Shown in pieces: positions 61,413 to 64,000 of a stretch of DNA of 64,000 bases. This stretch comes from DASSUW01 sp963835525. GTDB lineage: Bacteria > Actinomycetota > Thermoleophilia > Solirubrobacterales > Solirubrobacteraceae. The position numbers and the translations under genes were made by a program. The notes under the pieces are model-generated. The model saw only the letters and a list, made by a program, of their open reading frames with translations. It searched no databases and was not told where the DNA came from. The stretch spans positions 930,001 to 994,000 of the forward strand of contig CAWIFM010000003.1 in the NCBI GenBank assembly GCA_963835525.1, given 5' to 3'. The number at the start of each line of letters is the position of its first letter. Positions within the stretch are counted from its first letter, which is position 1.

Positions 61413-62810
61413 TTAAGGCGTCGGCGTCGGGGTCGGCTCGGGCGTCGGCTCGGGTGTGGGCTCCGGCGTCGGCTCCGGGGTGGGCTCGGGCGTCGGGGTG
61501 GGCGCAGGTGTCGGCTCGGCGGTGGGCTCGGGCGGCGGCGGCGGCGGCGGGCGACGGCGGCGGCGGCGCACGTCGTCGGTGGCCGCCTGCGGCGGCGCGG
61601 TCGCCGCGGGTGGCGTCTGCCGGCGGCGGACGGCCGCGCGCCGCCTGAGGTGACGGCGCACGCGCCGCGGCGACACGCCGTGCCGCCGGGCCACGCGCTG
61701 GATGCGGCGCGCCCGCCGCCGGCCCGCCAGCGCGCGCTCGCGGGTGCGGACGGGCGGCAGGGTCGCCGCCGGCGGCGTGCTGCCCTCGGGCGGCGGAGCG
61801 TCGCCGCGGCGCCGTTCATGCCGGCCGGCGACGCGCTGCTCGACGGGCTCGGGAGTCGGGTCGGCCGCGACCAGCCTGACGGGCGCCGCCGCGGGGCGCA
61901 CCACCGGCGCCGGGGCCGTCTTCGCAGGTTCGCGCTTGGTCACCGCGTCGACGGTCGCCACTCCGCCCGTCACACCCGTGCCGGCGACGGCGGCCACGAT
62001 CGCCGCCTTCGCGGCCAGCCCGGCGGCGCCGCCGCCCGCGACCGCGGCGCCCGCCGCGACGGCGGCGCCGCCGCCGGAGCCGCCGAGCACGGCGGCCTTC
62101 AGCCCCACGCTCGGCGCCACCGGCAGGATGAGCGCCAGCCGGGTGCGCTGGCCCGCGACGGCCAGGCGGAACTCGGTGCACGGCTCGCAGTGGCGGAGAT
62201 GGCGCCGCAGGGGCGCGCGCCGCAGCGCGCCCGCGCGGCCGACGGCGAGCTGGCCGCGGATGTCCTCGCACGGGGTCTCGCGGGCCTCGCGCTCGGCGAT
62301 CAGCGCCGAGCGGGCCTGGAAGACGAGGGCCTTGACCTTCTCGGGCGGGCAGCCGATGACCCCCGCGATCTCGCGGTGGCTGAGGTCGCCCATCTCGAAG
62401 AGGACGAGCGCGCCGCGCTGGTCCTCGGGCAGCCCCGCGAGGTCGGCGACCAGCTCGCGCAGGTCGGCGCGGCGCACGACCTCGTCGGCGAGCCCGTCGA
62501 GCGCCGGCTCGAGCTCGTCGACGGGGACGGCGGCGTCGCGGCGCGCCGCCAGCAGCGTGCGGCAGCGGTTGCGGGCGATGGCGAACAGCCACGGCCGCAC
62601 GGTGTCGGGCACGCGGCCGGCGAGCAGCGCGCGGTGGGCGCGCAGGAAGGTCTGCTGGAGGGCGTCCTCACCGTCCTCGCGGTTGCCGACCATGTGGCGG
62701 CAGAACGCGAGCAGCGGCGCGTGGTGACGGTCGTAGAGCGCCGCGAAGGCGCTCTCGTCGCCGCGAGCCACGAGCGTCGCCAGACGCTCGTCGTCGAGTT
62801 TCAAGGACAC
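61413..62810 (-). CDS. ECF sigma factor fused to zinc-finger, membrane-like and PTPEP-tail segments
   Basis: Residues ~1-165 are a sigma-70 family ECF factor: ERLATLVARGDESAFAALYD, HMVGNREDGEDALQQTFLRA (region 2), and LPEDQRGALVLFEMGDLSHR EIAGVIGCPPEKVKALVFQA (region 4). Residues ~205-230 hold an anti-sigma-type zinc motif HLRHCEPCTEFR. A Gly/Ala-rich hydrophobic segment (~250-300) could span the membrane. Next is an Arg-rich stretch with RRVARRHGVSPRRVRRHLRR, and the protein ends in PEPTPEPTPTPTP repeats. The GTG start gives MSLKLDDERL. Sigma and its brake would be one polypeptide. Confidence 0.82.
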   Translation of the reverse strand: MSLKLDDERLATLVARGDESAFAALYDRHHAPLLAFCRHMVGNREDGEDALQQTFLRAHRALLAGRVPDTVRPWLFAIARNRCRTLLAARRDAAVPVDELEPALDGLADEVVRRADLRELVADLAGLPEDQRGALVLFEMGDLSHREIAGVIGCPPEKVKALVFQARSALIAEREARETPCEDIRGQLAVGRAGALRRAPLRRHLRHCEPCTEFRLAVAGQRTRLALILPVAPSVGLKAAVLGGSGGGAAVAAGAAVAGGGAAGLAAKAAIVAAVAGTGVTGGVATVDAVTKREPAKTAPAPVVRPAAAPVRLVAADPTPEPVEQRVAGRHERRRGDAPPPEGSTPPAATLPPVRTRERALAGRRRARRIQRVARRHGVSPRRVRRHLRRRAAVRRRQTPPAATAPPQAATDDVRRRRRRPPPPPPPEPTAEPTPAPTPTPEPTPEPTPEPTPEPTPEPTPTPTP

Positions 62811-62922
62811 GCGCGACGAAGTCGTAAGTTTCCCGAATTGCTTCAACGCACTGGTGACGCCCGCGCGCGGCCGCATATTCCATGTGACCAACCTCCGTGG
62901 CCGCGGCCGGGTCTTCCGTCGC

Positions 62923-63903
62923 ATGAACGCACGCACCGCACGCACCCTCTCCGTCGCCGCGCTCGCGGTGGCCGCGCTCCTCGCCATCCCGCACGCCGCG
63001 CCCGCCCAGGCCTGCGACACCCAGGGCGAGGCCGGGACCGGCTACGCGGCCGGCGTCAACTGCCGCGCCGTCGAGCTCGACGGCATCGACCGCCACTACC
63101 TCGTCTACGTCCCGCGCGACCGGCCCGCGCGGGCGCCCGTGGTCTTCATGTTCCACGGCTCCTCCGGCACCGGCGAGCAGTTCCTGAACACCTCGGGCTG
63201 GCGCGAGCAGGCCGATCGCGAAGGGCTGATCGCCGTGTTCCCGACCGGGCTGCGCTACCGCGTGCTCGACTCCGGCCGGCGCGTGACGAAGTGGAACGAC
63301 TACAGCCTCGCCGGCGAGGTCGACCTGGACGAGCTGCCGCCCGGCTACCCGGAGGGCTCGCCGATGCCCGCGAACGACGTCGGCTTCGTCGACTTGATCA
63401 TGGAGGACGTCGGCGCCGGTCTGCCGATCGACCGCCGGCGCGTGTACATGAGCGGCTTCTCGAACGGCGCCGCCTTCGCCGCCCGCGTCGCCGCCGACCG
63501 CGCGAGCCACGTGGCGGCGGCCGCTTACTCCGGCGGCGGCCTGACCGAGGTGCGGCCGAGGTCCGCCCCGACCTACGTGACCGTCGGGACGGAGGACGCG
63601 AAGATCCTCGACGGCACGGGCCTGACGGAGCTGCCGCTCGACCCGGTGGACATCCTGACCTCGCCGGTCGTCCGCCCGTTCATCGACCTCCACCTGCAGA
63701 CGCTCGGGCTCGACCCCGATCGGTTCGGCGCCGTCGCCGAGCCGCGCACGACGAGCCTGCGCTGGCCTGCCGTCGATCCCGTGCTGCGCTTCGGGATGAT
63801 CGCCGGCATGGGCCACGAGTACCCGGACCGGCTGGTGCCCGAGTTCTGGCAGTTCTTCCGCGGTCACTCGCTCGGGACGGGCCCGAGCATCACGCGGAGG
63901 TAG
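62923..63903 (+). CDS. Exported PHB depolymerase-like esterase (LpqC family)
   Basis: The 326-aa protein has a signal peptide (TLSVAALAVAALLAIPHAAP). The polyhydroxybutyrate depolymerase/feruloyl esterase-type alpha/beta hydrolase signatures are HYLVYVPRDRPARAPVVFMF with HGSSGTGEQF, the nucleophile elbow MSGFSNGAAFAARVA, VTVGTEDAKI and the catalytic-type His in MGHEYPDRLV. It should hydrolyse extracellular esters. The gene is divergent from the sigma factor gene. The ~110 bp between them holds no motif that was confidently recognised. Confidence 0.85.
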   Translation: MNARTARTLSVAALAVAALLAIPHAAPAQACDTQGEAGTGYAAGVNCRAVELDGIDRHYLVYVPRDRPARAPVVFMFHGSSGTGEQFLNTSGWREQADREGLIAVFPTGLRYRVLDSGRRVTKWNDYSLAGEVDLDELPPGYPEGSPMPANDVGFVDLIMEDVGAGLPIDRRRVYMSGFSNGAAFAARVAADRASHVAAAAYSGGGLTEVRPRSAPTYVTVGTEDAKILDGTGLTELPLDPVDILTSPVVRPFIDLHLQTLGLDPDRFGAVAEPRTTSLRWPAVDPVLRFGMIAGMGHEYPDRLVPEFWQFFRGHSLGTGPSITRR

Positions 63904-64000
63904 GGCCGCAGGCCGAGCCGCTCGTAGAAGCGGACCGCGCCGTCGTTGCCCTCGAGCACGTACAGGATCACCTCGCTCACGCCGAGCTCGCGCATCACGG
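63864..64000 (-). CDS. GNAT acetyltransferase, C-terminal part (runs off the window)
   Basis: The visible 44 codons read MRELGVSEVILYVLEGNDGA then VRFYERLGLRPYLRVMLGP and stop. NxxAxxFYxxLGF-type sequence is the diagnostic end of the GNAT fold, where acetyl-CoA binds. The start lies beyond the window. It overlaps the convergent esterase gene by 40 nt. Confidence 0.8.
   Translation of the reverse strand, partial: VMRELGVSEVILYVLEGNDGAVRFYERLGLRPYLRVMLGPVPSE

Noticed and set aside
61430..61520. Regular GC-rich direct repeats resembling a CRISPR or satellite
   Set aside because: They encode the PEPTPEPTP tail of the sigma factor in frame, with no spacers or constant repeat unit.

Overview
The window is very GC-rich, uses GTG and TTG starts freely, has many 4-nt ATGA/GTGA overlaps, and carries an actinomycete-type integrative element (FtsK-like Tra, RepSA-like Rep, Xis, Int). 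Together with LuxR/LAL and BTAD regulators, LVIVD and DUF6351 secreted proteins and collagen/pentapeptide-like exported proteins, this points to an actinobacterium, most plausibly of the Solirubrobacterales/Thermoleophilia type. That placement is an inference from gene families, not from a marker gene.

Layout. 0-10.5 kb is core: an exported Pro-rich protein, galE, tmk and holB (divergent), a collapsed ppk2, fdhD - DUF1905 - crcB - crcB, a ~280-bp nested palindrome, a PHP phosphoesterase, a membrane coiled-coil protein, a response regulator overlapping a Rec-PAS-GGDEF-EAL protein, and a MaoC protein. 10.5-33.5 kb is an island built on tRNA-Thr(CGT). The first 38 nt of the tRNA (acceptor stem to the end of the anticodon loop) occur at 10565, at 26634 and, within the intact gene, at 33379. 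This divides the island into a ~16-kb segment ending in the rep-xis-int module and a ~6.7-kb segment without a recombinase. The larger segment also holds the 3' part of tRNA-Arg(ACG), a degenerate 3' part of tRNA-Phe, broken DUF4143, LAL and PP2C-like genes, a possible SLATT-like two-TM protein, a large secreted protein, an intact LAL regulator and an S33 hydrolase. The smaller one holds an AAA/LuxR regulator and three exported repeat proteins.

33.5-64 kb: a Cys/Gly/Val-repeat protein with a 22-codon upstream ORF, a deleted copper amine oxidase-like gene, a secreted S1 protease, a DHA2 exporter with divergent TetR and a visible operator, an M28 peptidase, a TM protein with InlB-like repeats, ferredoxin plus ferredoxin-NADP reductase, an LVIVD protein, a quinone oxidoreductase-like protein, a DUF6351 protein, an operon of OsmC + flavin monooxygenase-like protein + flavin reductase fused to a BTAD regulator, a repeat-rich acidic exported protein, a MetE-like protein, a 1265-aa phosphatase/5'-nucleotidase fusion, an ECF sigma factor with a built-in zinc finger and Pro/Thr/Glu tail, an exported esterase and the end of a GNAT gene.

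Quality note: many otherwise well conserved genes (tmk, fdhD, the GGDEF-EAL protein, rep, others) are broken by one small indel, often an extra or missing C/G. Two others (ppk2, copper amine oxidase) have lost internal blocks. Sequencing or assembly error must be considered alongside real decay.
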